From the NCBI GenBank assembly GCA_902468045.1, contig CABQXG010000121.1, positions 1 through 5,176 of the forward strand: DNA of 5,176 bases. Reading direction: 5' to 3'. Of this stretch, positions 1 through 5,176 are shown piece after piece. The notes below the pieces were generated by a model. The model saw nothing but the letters and a program-made list of their open reading frames with translations. It was not told the DNA's origin and did not search any database. A program made the position numbers and the translations under genes. Numbering within the stretch: position 1 is the stretch's first letter; each line of letters starts with the position of its first letter. This DNA comes from an uncultured Collinsella sp. Lineage in GTDB: Bacteria > Actinomycetota > Coriobacteriia > Coriobacteriales > Coriobacteriaceae.

Positions 1-1
1 G

Positions 2-442
2 GCTCCGTGGCCGGATGTCGCCGCGGCAATGTCGCCACAGCTGCTGCTGCTGTTCCTTGGCTTTGGACTCATCCCCACAGCCGTGGCTTACATCTTATAT
101 ATGCAGGGTCTGTCCATGGGGCTCGAGACATCGAAAGTTCCCGTCGTAATGTCTTTCGAGACGGTCGTCACCGTACTGGTGGGCATTGGTGTCTATGCCG
201 AGCCCGCCGGCGTGATCAAAGTCCTGGGCATCGTGCTGGTGCTCGCGTCCATCCTGATCATGAACACCGACTTCTCCAAGCTGCGCAACAGTGTGTTTGT
301 CGGTCATGTTGTTGAGAGCATGACCTTTAAGCCCAACGCGTGGTGGACGGAGAAATCGCAGGACATGGATCTGTTTAAGGAGCGCACCGGCATCGCGCTG
401 GAGCCCACCGTGCAGGAAAGCCCCTGGTACTTTGTGCGATAG
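2..442 (+). CDS. DMT-superfamily (EamA-like) transporter, C-terminal part, 5' end outside window
   Basis: The reading frame is open from the window edge and gives 146 residues before TAG, so only the end of the protein is present; an internal ATG at 29 is not a credible start. Three hydrophobic segments are visible: about residues 11-33 (LLLLFLGFGLIPTAVAYILY), 45-64 (VVMSFETVVTVLVGIGVYAE) and 66-86 (GVIKVLGIVLVLASILIMN). The LIPTAVAYILYMQGL stretch and the later E-T-V-V/A-E-P spacing match the last helices of EamA/DMT permeases, which usually have ten helices. Family members export or import small metabolites; the substrate cannot be read from this part. A tail of about 55 residues follows the last helix (FSKLRNSVFVGHVVES to SPWYFVR), longer than the short end usual for the family and probably cytoplasmic. 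The gene shows mixed TTT/TTC codon use, unlike the PTS genes downstream, and is probably a separate unit. Confidence 0.8.
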   Translation, partial: APWPDVAAAMSPQLLLLFLGFGLIPTAVAYILYMQGLSMGLETSKVPVVMSFETVVTVLVGIGVYAEPAGVIKVLGIVLVLASILIMNTDFSKLRNSVFVGHVVESMTFKPNAWWTEKSQDMDLFKERTGIALEPTVQESPWYFVR

Positions 443-521
443 AGGATTGCGCGCAGGGGCTGACCTCGGGTTATCCAGCCAGCGCCGGCCTACCCGGCCC
501 CAACGTTTCAAGTACGTTAAA

Positions 522-555
522 CCCGTCAACGGTCGATTTTCACCCGCGAACGGTC
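522..555. promoter_or_regulatory. 13-base direct repeat, candidate operator upstream of the PTS genes
   Basis: CCCGTCAACGGTC (522-534) and CCCGCGAACGGTC (543-555) agree at 11 of 13 positions, with AACGGTC identical in both. Their start points are 21 bases apart, which is two turns of the helix, so a protein could bind both on one face. The second copy ends two bases before a -10-like TATACT (558-563). This geometry suits an activator or repressor site for the PTS operon. The role is inferred; no regulator gene lies in the window. Confidence 0.4.
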
Positions 556-600
556 TTTATACTAATTAGCAATATAAGCAACGTATAAGACGTTATAATG
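556..600 (+). promoter_or_regulatory. AT-rich probable promoter region of the PTS operon
   Basis: A short AT-rich island stands out in GC-rich surroundings. It holds a perfect -10 hexamer TATAAT at 594-599, and other -10-like hexamers at 558-563 (TATACT), 573-578 (TATAAG) and 584-589 (TATAAG). No good -35 (TTGACA-like) sits 16-18 bases upstream of any of them, so which one is used is unclear. TATAAT would give a leader of only about 20 bases before the EIIAB start; TATACT would give about 55. No -24/-12 (TGGCAC-N5-TTGC) element typical of sigma-54 levR-type mannose PTS operons was found. Confidence 0.5.
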
Positions 601-625
601 ACCATAACGAAAAGGAGGAGGCAAG

Positions 626-1549
626 ATGAATCAGATCATTCTCGCATCTCATGGCGGCCTGGCCGCAGGCGCCAAAGACACGCTCGAGATGGTTCTCGGC
701 GACGTGTCGAACGTCCACGTCGTGTCGCTTGCTCGTGACGACAAGGAGCCCATCACCAATAAGGTGGACGCCATGATCGCCACGTTCAACACGGACGACA
801 CCGTCTATGTGCTGACCGATATGCTCGGCAGCTCGGTCAACAACAACATGGTCGAGCTTTCCAAGAACGGCACGAAGTTCACGGTTGTCAGCGGTTTCAA
901 CATTCCGCTGGCACTGACGCTCGCTATGAGCCCCGTCCCCGTCAAGGGCGCCGAGCTCGCGGCCCTCATCAACGAGGCCCGCACCGGCCTGACCAACCCC
1001 AACGCACCGGTCGAGGCTGCCGCGGCTCCCGCCAAGAAGGCCAAGGCGCCCCGTCACAGCTCCGGTCCCGCCAAGATCGTCCTCGCACGTCTCGACTACC
1101 GTCTGCTGCACGGCCAGGTCGTCTTTACCTGGACCACCAAGGTTCAGGCCGAGCGCATCATCGTCGTCGACAACGCTGCCGCCAACGATGACATCAAGAA
1201 GGGCGCTCTTAAGCTGGCCAAGCCCCAGGGCGTTCGCCTGAACGTCTTCACCGTCGAGCGTGCCCTCGCCAAGATGGACAAGCTCAACACCCTCGGCGAG
1301 CGCGTCATGTTCGTCTTTGGCAACACTGCCGAGATGCTGCAGTTCTGCCAGGGCTACAAGCTCGACGCCATCAACCTGGGCGCCACCGCCAACCACGACG
1401 GTGCCGACCAGGTCGGCGGCAAGGACAGCTCCGTCTTCCTCGACGCCAACCAGAAGGCCGACGTCAACCAGCTGCTCGACATGGGCATCAAGCTTTATGT
1501 CCAGCAGACCCCTACGTATCAGAGCGTCGACATCGACGCCAAGCTGTAA
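626..1549 (+). CDS. PTS mannose-family EIIAB fusion protein
   Basis: This 307-residue cytoplasmic phosphotransfer subunit would accept phosphate from HPr on its EIIA domain, pass it to EIIB, and then to the sugar entering through EIIC/EIID. The EIIA domain (about 1-125) begins MNQIILASHGGLA, placing the phosphorylated His at residue 9, with the conserved TDMLGSS (Asp65) further in. An Ala/Pro/Lys-rich linker (about 129-149) leads to the EIIB domain (150-307), whose RLDYRLLHGQV motif places the second phospho-His at 162. Family members more often read RIDDRLIHGQV, so the Tyr is a small variation. The A-linker-B layout is that of E. coli ManX, which is about 320 residues. The start is supported by AAGGAGG at 612-618, seven bases before ATG. 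EIIC and EIID follow at once, so it is the first gene of the operon. The PTS-Man family is certain; the sugar is not shown by this subunit. Confidence 0.93.
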   Translation: MNQIILASHGGLAAGAKDTLEMVLGDVSNVHVVSLARDDKEPITNKVDAMIATFNTDDTVYVLTDMLGSSVNNNMVELSKNGTKFTVVSGFNIPLALTLAMSPVPVKGAELAALINEARTGLTNPNAPVEAAAAPAKKAKAPRHSSGPAKIVLARLDYRLLHGQVVFTWTTKVQAERIIVVDNAAANDDIKKGALKLAKPQGVRLNVFTVERALAKMDKLNTLGERVMFVFGNTAEMLQFCQGYKLDAINLGATANHDGADQVGGKDSSVFLDANQKADVNQLLDMGIKLYVQQTPTYQSVDIDAKL

Positions 1550-1554
1550 TCAAC

Positions 1555-1568
1555 CAGGCTTTTGCCTG
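1555..1568 (+). other. Small intercistronic hairpin between EIIAB and EIIC
   Basis: CAGGC (1555-1559) and GCCTG (1564-1568) form a perfect 5-bp stem with a TTTT loop in the 36-base gap, ending four bases before the EIIC Shine-Dalgarno (AAAGGAG, 1573-1579). It has no T-tract after it, so it is not a terminator. It may tune mRNA stability or EIIC translation; a stem this short could also arise by chance. Confidence 0.3.
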
Positions 1569-1585
1569 ACTGAAAGGAGAAGGGT

Positions 1586-2380
1586 ATGAATACGTTCATC
1601 AGTGCGGTGCTCGTCGGCCTCGTCGGCGTGTTCTGCATGTGGGACTCCCGCCTGCTCGGTCGTCTTAACTTCGAGCAGCCCCTCGTTGGCGCTACGCTCG
1701 TCGGTCTGCTGCTGGGCGATGTGCCCACCGGCCTTGCCGTCGGTGCCGCCGTCGAGCTCGTGTCCATGGGCCTGGTACAGGTCGGCGCCGCCGTTCCGCC
1801 CGATATGGTCCTGGGCGGCATCGTGGCCGCTGCCTTTGCGTGCCTGACCGATGCTTCCGCCGAGACCGCCATGACGATCGCCATCCCGGTCGCCGTCCTG
1901 GGTCAGCTCCTCGGCATCGTGTTCCGCTCCATCATCGCCGCCCTCACCCATGTGGCAGATAGCGCGATCGATAACGGAAAGTTCAAGACCGCCTACCGTA
2001 TGCACATCTGCGCCGGCTCCGGTCTGTACGCCGTCATGTACTTCCTGCCGATCTTCCTCGCCGTCTTTGTTGGCACCGACCTGGTTCAGGCCATCGTCAA
2101 CATGGTTCCCGAGTGGCTGTCCACTGGTCTTAACGTTTCGACCAAGATCATGACCGCCTACGGCTTGGCCCTGCTGCTCACCATGATGATCAAGAAGGGT
2201 ATGACTCCGTTCCTGTTCATCGGTTTCCTGCTCGCCGCTTACCTCAACCTGTCCGTCATCGCGGTCGCTCTGATCGGTGTGTGCCTGGCTGTCGTCTTCA
2301 TGGGCTTCAAGTTCAACGGTTCCCATGCAGCCGCCGGTGTCGATTCCGACTACGATCCGCTCGAAGACGACGAAGACTAA
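1586..2380 (+). CDS. PTS mannose-family EIIC membrane subunit
   Basis: This 264-residue membrane protein forms the sugar channel together with EIID; the length is close to E. coli ManY (about 266). It is strongly hydrophobic, with several membrane segments: about 4-19, 34-58, 72-88, 96-120, 143-163, 189-202 and 207-240. The RLNFEQPLVGATLVGLLLGD stretch (26-45) and LVSMGLVQVGAAVPPDMVLGG (58-78) are hallmarks of the EIIC sorbose/mannose-type family. The end is a soluble, very acidic tail (SDYDPLEDDED, residues 254-264). ATG is preceded by AAAGGAG with six bases between. The stop codon is followed at once by the EIID ribosome binding site, so the two are almost surely co-translated. Codons favour C-ending forms, as in its neighbours. 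Confidence 0.93.
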   Translation: MNTFISAVLVGLVGVFCMWDSRLLGRLNFEQPLVGATLVGLLLGDVPTGLAVGAAVELVSMGLVQVGAAVPPDMVLGGIVAAAFACLTDASAETAMTIAIPVAVLGQLLGIVFRSIIAALTHVADSAIDNGKFKTAYRMHICAGSGLYAVMYFLPIFLAVFVGTDLVQAIVNMVPEWLSTGLNVSTKIMTAYGLALLLTMMIKKGMTPFLFIGFLLAAYLNLSVIAVALIGVCLAVVFMGFKFNGSHAAAGVDSDYDPLEDDED

Positions 2381-2385
2381 GGAGG
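2378..2385 (+). promoter_or_regulatory. Ribosome binding site of EIID overlapping the EIIC stop codon
   Basis: TAAGGAGG begins with the EIIC stop codon TAA and lies eight bases before ATG at 2394. It fixes the EIID start at 2394 rather than at an earlier in-frame ATG at 2277, which lies inside EIIC. The overlap suggests that EIIC and EIID translation are coupled, giving the matched amounts needed for a membrane complex. Confidence 0.75.
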
Positions 2386-2393
2386 AACACACT

Positions 2394-3227
2394 ATGGCAA
2401 CCGCAACCAAGGACGTGTCCCTGAACAAGAAGGTCAGCCAGTTCTTCTGGCGCTCCTGGGCCATCCAGGCCTCTTGGAACTACGAGCGTCAGATGAACAT
2501 GGGCTTCCTCTACGGCATGGTTCCCACGCTCGATCGCCTCTATCCGGATGAGTCCGACCCCAAGCAGCTCGCTGCTAAGAAAGAGGCTTACCACCGTCAC
2601 ATGGCGTTCTACAACTGCACCCCGCAGACGAGCGCTTTCATCCTGGGCCTCGCCGCCTCCATGGAGGAGGAGTACGCCAAGGATCCCGAGAACTTCGATC
2701 CCGATTCGATTAACGCGGTCAAGACCTCCCTCATGGGTCCGCTTTCCGGCATCGGTGACTCCTTCTTCCAGGGCACCATCCGCGTTATCGCCTTTGGCCT
2801 GGGCGTTCAGCTGGCTCAGCAGGGCTCCATCATGGGCCCGATCCTGGCCATGCTCATCTCCATCGTCCCCGCTGTGCTGATCACTTGGTTCGCAGCCAAG
2901 ATGGGCTATCAGGGCGGCCACGAGTACCTGAGCAAGCTTCAGGGCGGCGACCTCATGGAGAAGCTCATGTATGTCTGCGGCATCGTGGGCCTTATGTCCG
3001 TGGGCGGCATGATCGCTACGCTGATTGGCGCCACCACCCCGCTGCAGTTCGCTGAGGGCACCGTCGTTATCCAGGACATCCTGGACGGCATGATGCCCCA
3101 GATGATTTCCCTTGGCCTCACCGGCCTTATGTACTGGCTCATCAAGAAGAACGTCAACACCGGTTGGCTTCTCGTGATCGCCATTGTGGGCGGCATCGCC
3201 CTCTCCGCGGCCGGCATCCTGGCCTAG
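2394..3227 (+). CDS. PTS mannose-family EIID membrane subunit
   Basis: This 277-residue partner of EIIC is found only in the mannose/fructose/sorbose PTS family; E. coli ManZ is about 283-286 residues. The N-terminal half is mostly soluble and contains NYERQMNMGFLYGMVPTLDRLY (about 29-50) and FYNCTPQTSAFILGL (72-86), matching the family's YERM..G....P.L..LY and NTHP-like segments. GPLSGIGDSFFQGT (115-128) is the family signature loop (GPLAGIGDS). Hydrophobic stretches follow at about 130-168, 193-212 and 235-276, ending at the C-terminus. The start is set by the Shine-Dalgarno overlapping the EIIC stop. It is the third gene of the operon, 13 bases after EIIC. A 198-base gap with hairpins separates it from the SIS gene, so the sugar-cleaving enzyme may be expressed at a different level from the transporter. 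Confidence 0.93.
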   Translation: MATATKDVSLNKKVSQFFWRSWAIQASWNYERQMNMGFLYGMVPTLDRLYPDESDPKQLAAKKEAYHRHMAFYNCTPQTSAFILGLAASMEEEYAKDPENFDPDSINAVKTSLMGPLSGIGDSFFQGTIRVIAFGLGVQLAQQGSIMGPILAMLISIVPAVLITWFAAKMGYQGGHEYLSKLQGGDLMEKLMYVCGIVGLMSVGGMIATLIGATTPLQFAEGTVVIQDILDGMMPQMISLGLTGLMYWLIKKNVNTGWLLVIAIVGGIALSAAGILA

Positions 3228-3261
3228 TCGCGACCAAGCGCCTAACCGCTTTCCCCCGGGG

Positions 3262-3292
3262 GCCTGCCTGGCATCCCATACCCCAGGCAGGC
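3262..3292 (+). terminator. Strong hairpin after EIID; partial terminator or mRNA-stabilising stem
   Basis: GCCTGCCTGG (3262-3271) pairs perfectly with CCAGGCAGGC (3283-3292), a 10-bp GC-rich stem with an 11-base loop, starting 34 bases after the EIID stop. It is followed by TTCCATCC, not a run of T, so it is not a good intrinsic terminator. It could protect the 3' end of the EIIABCD message or cause partial read-through into the SIS gene. Type is uncertain; the stem itself is clear. Confidence 0.5.
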
Positions 3293-3306
3293 TTCCATCC
3301 CTATAC

Positions 3307-3333
3307 GTGACAGAGGGACAGTTCCTTTGTCAC
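3307..3333. repeat. REP-like imperfect palindrome
   Basis: Positions 3307-3318 pair with 3322-3333 over 12 positions (two of them G-U), leaving a 3-base CAG loop. The outer arms are GTGACA and TGTCAC, the inner part AGGGA and TCCTT. The form GTGACA...GGGACAG...TGTCAC resembles short dispersed palindromes (REP type, moved by RAYT tyrosine transposases) that I recall from Firmicutes and Coriobacteriia intergenic regions. Membership of a dispersed family is inference, since only one clear copy is visible here; AGGGACAG recurs inverted at 4536-4543. Confidence 0.5.
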
Positions 3334-3425
3334 ATCCTCAACGGGCCGGTGACTCGGTCCAAATCACGGTAACCCTGCGTGCGTCCGGCAAAGTGGCGCC
3401 GCAAAAATCGAAAGGAATGTGTCAG

Positions 3426-4409
3426 ATGTACGAGATCGACCTTAACCTCCCTAAGCAGATCGTCGCTGACGTCCTGTCCAACCACGAGATCCACAGCGTC
3501 GCCTTCGTCGGCTGCGGCGCTTCCATGTCCGACCTTTACCCCGCCAAGTACTTCCTGGCCAACAACACGGACAAGCTGAACGTTCAGATCTTCACCGCTA
3601 ACGAGTTCAACTACGACACGCCTTCCTGGGTCAACGAGCACACCTTCGTGATCACCTGCTCCCTCGGTGGCTCCACGCCCGAGACCGTCGAGGCCAACAA
3701 GACCGCCAAGAAGCACAACTGCCCGGTCGTCTCCCTCACCAACAAGGCTGGCTCCGCTCTGACCGTCGACGCCGACCACGTCATCGTTCACGGCTTCCAC
3801 GCCAACTACGCTGCCAAGTGCGAGAAGCCCGGCTATGCCATCGCTCTTGCTGTCGAGATCCTTCAGCAGACCGAGGGCTATGACCACTACGAGGACATGA
3901 TCACCGGCCTCACCAACGTCTTCGATCTCTGCGAGAACGCCGCTCAGCACTGCAAGAAGCTCGCCAAGAAGTTCGCCGAGGACTTCAAGGACGACAAGAT
4001 GATCTACTTCATGGCCTCCGGTGCCTCCGAGAAGATGGCTTATTCTCACGCCGCCTTCCTGTTCACCGAGATGCAGTGGATCGACGCCGCCGCCTACAAC
4101 ACCGGCGAGTACTTCCACGGCCCGTTCGAGGTTTCCACCGAGGGTAAGCCCTACGTCTTCTTCATGTCCGATGGCGCTACCCGTCCGATGGACGCCCGCG
4201 CCCTCACCTTCCTTAAGCGCATGGGCGCCAAGGTCGCTCTGATCGACTCCAAGGACTACGGCCTGGCTGACGCTGTGCCCGCGAGCGTCGTCACCTACTT
4301 CAACCCGCTGCTGCACCTCGCCGTTATGCGCGAGTACGGCAACCAGATCGCCGAGGCCCGTCAGCACCCGCTGACCATGCGTCGCTACATGTGGAAGCTT
4401 TCCTACTAA
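3426..4409 (+). CDS. SIS-domain sugar-amine 6-phosphate deglycase (FrlB/FraB/Gfr-like)
   Basis: This 327-residue cytoplasmic enzyme has two SIS (sugar isomerase) domains: about 20-150 (SVAFVGCGASMSDLYPAKYF, then CSLGGSTPETVEA, where the phosphate-binding Ser/Thr lie) and about 190-310. The segment FTEMQWIDAAAYNTGEYFHGPFE (213-235) holds Glu215 and His231, spaced like the catalytic Glu and His I recall for Salmonella FraB (E214, H230) and seen in E. coli FrlB (LMEFTW and EFRHGPLE). The RRYMWKLSY end also fits the deglycase family. By family, it would cleave an Amadori 6-phosphate such as fructoselysine-6-P or glucoselysine-6-P into hexose 6-phosphate and the amine. It sits behind a PTS-Man transporter, as gfrE/gfrF do in Salmonella. 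AAAGGA at 3411-3416 supports ATG 3426 over ATG 3417, which would leave no spacing. All 18 Phe codons are TTC and all 21 Lys are AAG, suggesting high expression. An isomerase or deaminase of the AgaS/GlmS type is less likely. Confidence 0.85.
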   Translation: MYEIDLNLPKQIVADVLSNHEIHSVAFVGCGASMSDLYPAKYFLANNTDKLNVQIFTANEFNYDTPSWVNEHTFVITCSLGGSTPETVEANKTAKKHNCPVVSLTNKAGSALTVDADHVIVHGFHANYAAKCEKPGYAIALAVEILQQTEGYDHYEDMITGLTNVFDLCENAAQHCKKLAKKFAEDFKDDKMIYFMASGASEKMAYSHAAFLFTEMQWIDAAAYNTGEYFHGPFEVSTEGKPYVFFMSDGATRPMDARALTFLKRMGAKVALIDSKDYGLADAVPASVVTYFNPLLHLAVMREYGNQIAEARQHPLTMRRYMWKLSY

Positions 4410-4440
4410 TCACAAGTAAGTAGACCTTACGGGTTGATTG

Positions 4441-4474
4441 AGAGGGGATGGGGTTTGCGCCCCGTCCCCTTTTT
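4441..4474 (+). terminator. Rho-independent terminator after the SIS gene
   Basis: GGGGATGGGG (4444-4453) pairs with CCCCGTCCCC (4460-4469), 10 bp with one U-G pair and a TTTGCG loop, followed directly by TTTTT (4470-4474). An AGA at 4441-4443 can extend the stem into the first T residues. It lies 32 bases after the SIS stop codon and ends the PTS/deglycase transcript. Confidence 0.92.
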
Positions 4475-4519
4475 GCTTTGGGGAGGGCGAATCCGTCGCG
4501 TCGCAAAACCCCAGATAAA

Positions 4520-4554
4520 ACCTACCAAAATAAACCTGTCCCTTTTTGGCAGGT
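4520..4554 (+). repeat. Palindromic element with two exclusive hairpins before the HAD gene
   Basis: ACCTACCAAAA (4520-4530) can pair with TTTTGGCAGGT (4544-4554), 10 of 11 positions, around a 13-base loop. The inner ACCTG (4534-4538) plus CC (4540-4541) can instead pair with the same right arm, GGCAGGT (4548-4554), leaving one bulged T. Both cannot form together. TAAAACCT (4516-4523) and TAAACCT (4531-4537) are near-repeats, which is why both are possible. The right arm ends one base before the HAD ribosome binding site. It may be a dispersed REP-like repeat or a leader structure acting on translation; neither is proven. Confidence 0.4.
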
Positions 4555-4555
4555 G

Positions 4556-4560
4556 GGAGG
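4556..4560 (+). promoter_or_regulatory. Ribosome binding site deciding the HAD start
   Basis: GGAGG lies two bases before ATG 4563 and eight bases before the in-frame ATG 4569. Only the second spacing is workable, so the protein starts MIKAVLFDMDG rather than MRMIKAV. It directly follows the palindromic element, so folding there could affect its access. Confidence 0.7.
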
Positions 4561-4568
4561 AGATGCGT

Positions 4569-5176
4569 ATGATCAAGGCAGTGCTGTTTGACATGGACGG
4601 CGTGCTGGTCGATACCGAGTGGTTCTACAACCGCCGCCGCGTGGCGTTTATGGAAGAGAAGGGGTTCCACTTGGACGAGATTCCCGATCTTTCGGGGTCT
4701 AACGAGCCGGCCATTTGGGAGGCGCTGGTGCCCGACGATGTTGAGCTGCGCGAGCGCCTACGCGTGGAGTACAAGCAGGTCTACAGCCCGGACCACCCCG
4801 TTCCGTATGCCGAGCTGCTCAACGAGCAGACGGAGCCGGTGATGCGTGAGCTGCATGAGCGTGGCGTGAAGTGTGCCATCGCGAGCTCGTCCTATCGCGA
4901 GTTGATCGACGAGCTGGTGGAGATTGCCGGTATCACCGACGTGCTGGACTACACCATCAGCGGTCACGAGTGCAGTGCGTTTAAGCCCGACCCCGAGATC
5001 TACCTGCGTGCCATGGAGGCGCTGGGGGTGGAGCCTGCCGAGTGCCTGGTTATCGAGGATTCGCCTTTGGGCATCGAGGCTGGTAAGCGCTCCGGCGCCT
5101 GCGTCCTGGCGCTGCGTCCGCACGAGGGTGTCACCCTCGATCAATCGCGAGCCGATTCCGTTATCGATAATCTGAC
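4569..5176 (+). CDS. HAD-superfamily hydrolase, beta-phosphoglucomutase-like, 3' end outside window
   Basis: The frame stays open to the window edge and gives 202 residues, most of a protein that in this family is usually about 210-230. All four HAD motifs are present: motif I DMDGVLVDTE (nucleophile Asp8, acid/base Asp10), motif II at Ser106 (AIASSS), motif III at Lys139 (KPDPEIY) and motif IV VIEDSPLGIEAG (Glu163, Asp164, binding Mg2+). The region between motif I and Ser106 is the small helical cap that sets specificity. This is the beta-phosphoglucomutase/phosphatase branch, acting on sugar phosphates or similar in the cytoplasm; the exact substrate cannot be read. It follows the SIS terminator and uses GTG for 10 of 18 Val and TTT for 3 of 5 Phe, unlike the upstream genes (2 of 22 Val and 0 of 18 Phe in the SIS gene), so it is probably independently transcribed and less highly expressed. 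A link to the deglycase pathway by proximity is possible but weak. No clear promoter is visible in 4475-4555. Confidence 0.88.
   Translation, partial: MIKAVLFDMDGVLVDTEWFYNRRRVAFMEEKGFHLDEIPDLSGSNEPAIWEALVPDDVELRERLRVEYKQVYSPDHPVPYAELLNEQTEPVMRELHERGVKCAIASSSYRELIDELVEIAGITDVLDYTISGHECSAFKPDPEIYLRAMEALGVEPAECLVIEDSPLGIEAGKRSGACVLALRPHEGVTLDQSRADSVIDNL

Noticed and set aside
484..498. GCCGG/CCGGC stem after the EamA-like gene as a terminator.
   Set aside because: Only 5 bp and no T-tract follows; too weak to call.
443..625. Sigma-54 (-24/-12) promoter, common for levR-type mannose PTS operons.
   Set aside because: No TGGCAC-N5-TTGC-like match was found in the gap.
593..1396. Long open frame of 267 residues on the - strand over EIIAB.
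   Set aside because: It is antisense to a certain gene and arises from the C-ending codon bias of that gene. The product is low in hydrophobic order and matches no family I know.
1550..2464. 304-residue open frame on the - strand over EIIC and the start of EIID.
   Set aside because: Its composition is dominated by Gly, Asp, His and Glu, as expected from reading a hydrophobic GC-rich gene backwards. It has no family motif.
3343..3360. GGGCCG/CGGTCC stem in the EIID-SIS gap.
   Set aside because: Six pairs with one G-U and no flanking signal; it could easily be chance in GC-rich DNA.
3327..3425. Earlier in-frame starts for the SIS gene at 3327 and 3417.
   Set aside because: The 3327 start lies inside the REP-like palindrome and lacks a ribosome binding site. 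The 3417 start directly abuts AAAGGA. ATG 3426 has proper spacing, and the SIS homology begins there.
3330..4367. 345-residue open frame on the - strand over the SIS gene.
   Set aside because: It is a Val/Gly/Leu-rich mirror of the highly biased SIS gene, which is itself clearly real.

Overview
The window is high-GC DNA with strong AAGGAGG-type ribosome binding sites and four complete, tightly organised genes on the + strand, flanked by two partial genes that are also on +. GC content, codon use, the fused EIIAB of the mannose PTS family and the short palindromic intergenic elements fit a gut Coriobacteriia member such as Collinsella. That placement is inference from gene content and style; no marker gene in the window proves it.

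Layout. Positions 2-442 hold the 3' end of a DMT/EamA-type membrane transporter. A 183-base gap (443-625) carries a 13-base direct repeat spaced by two helical turns, then an AT-rich island with several -10-like hexamers. It is the likely control region of the following genes. Next come a complete mannose-family (PTS-Man) Enzyme II: EIIAB fusion (626-1549), EIIC (1586-2380) and EIID (2394-3227). A 198-base gap (3228-3425) contains two strong hairpins, one resembling REP-type palindromes. It precedes a SIS-domain sugar-amine deglycase of the FrlB/FraB/GfrE-F kind (3426-4409), which ends at a textbook intrinsic terminator (4444-4474). After a small palindromic element (4520-4554), a HAD-family phosphatase/phosphomutase gene starts at 4569 and runs off the window.

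How it works together. By family knowledge, the Enzyme II complex would take up an amino-sugar conjugate or related sugar and phosphorylate it at C6, with phosphate passing from HPr to EIIA His9, then EIIB His162, then the sugar. The SIS enzyme would cleave the phosphorylated product. The best reading is uptake and breakdown of an Amadori-type compound such as fructoselysine or glucoselysine, giving glucose 6-phosphate (or fructose 6-phosphate) plus the amino acid. Salmonella GfrABCDEF is the known parallel. The substrate is inferred; the PTS class and SIS fold are seen in the sequence. The HAD gene lies beyond the terminator and has different codon use, so it is probably a separate transcription unit. 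No regulator, tRNA, rRNA, CRISPR array or insertion sequence was seen. The window is mostly an ordinary catabolic locus; the points worth a second look are the substrate, the repeat-bearing control region and the intergenic palindromes.
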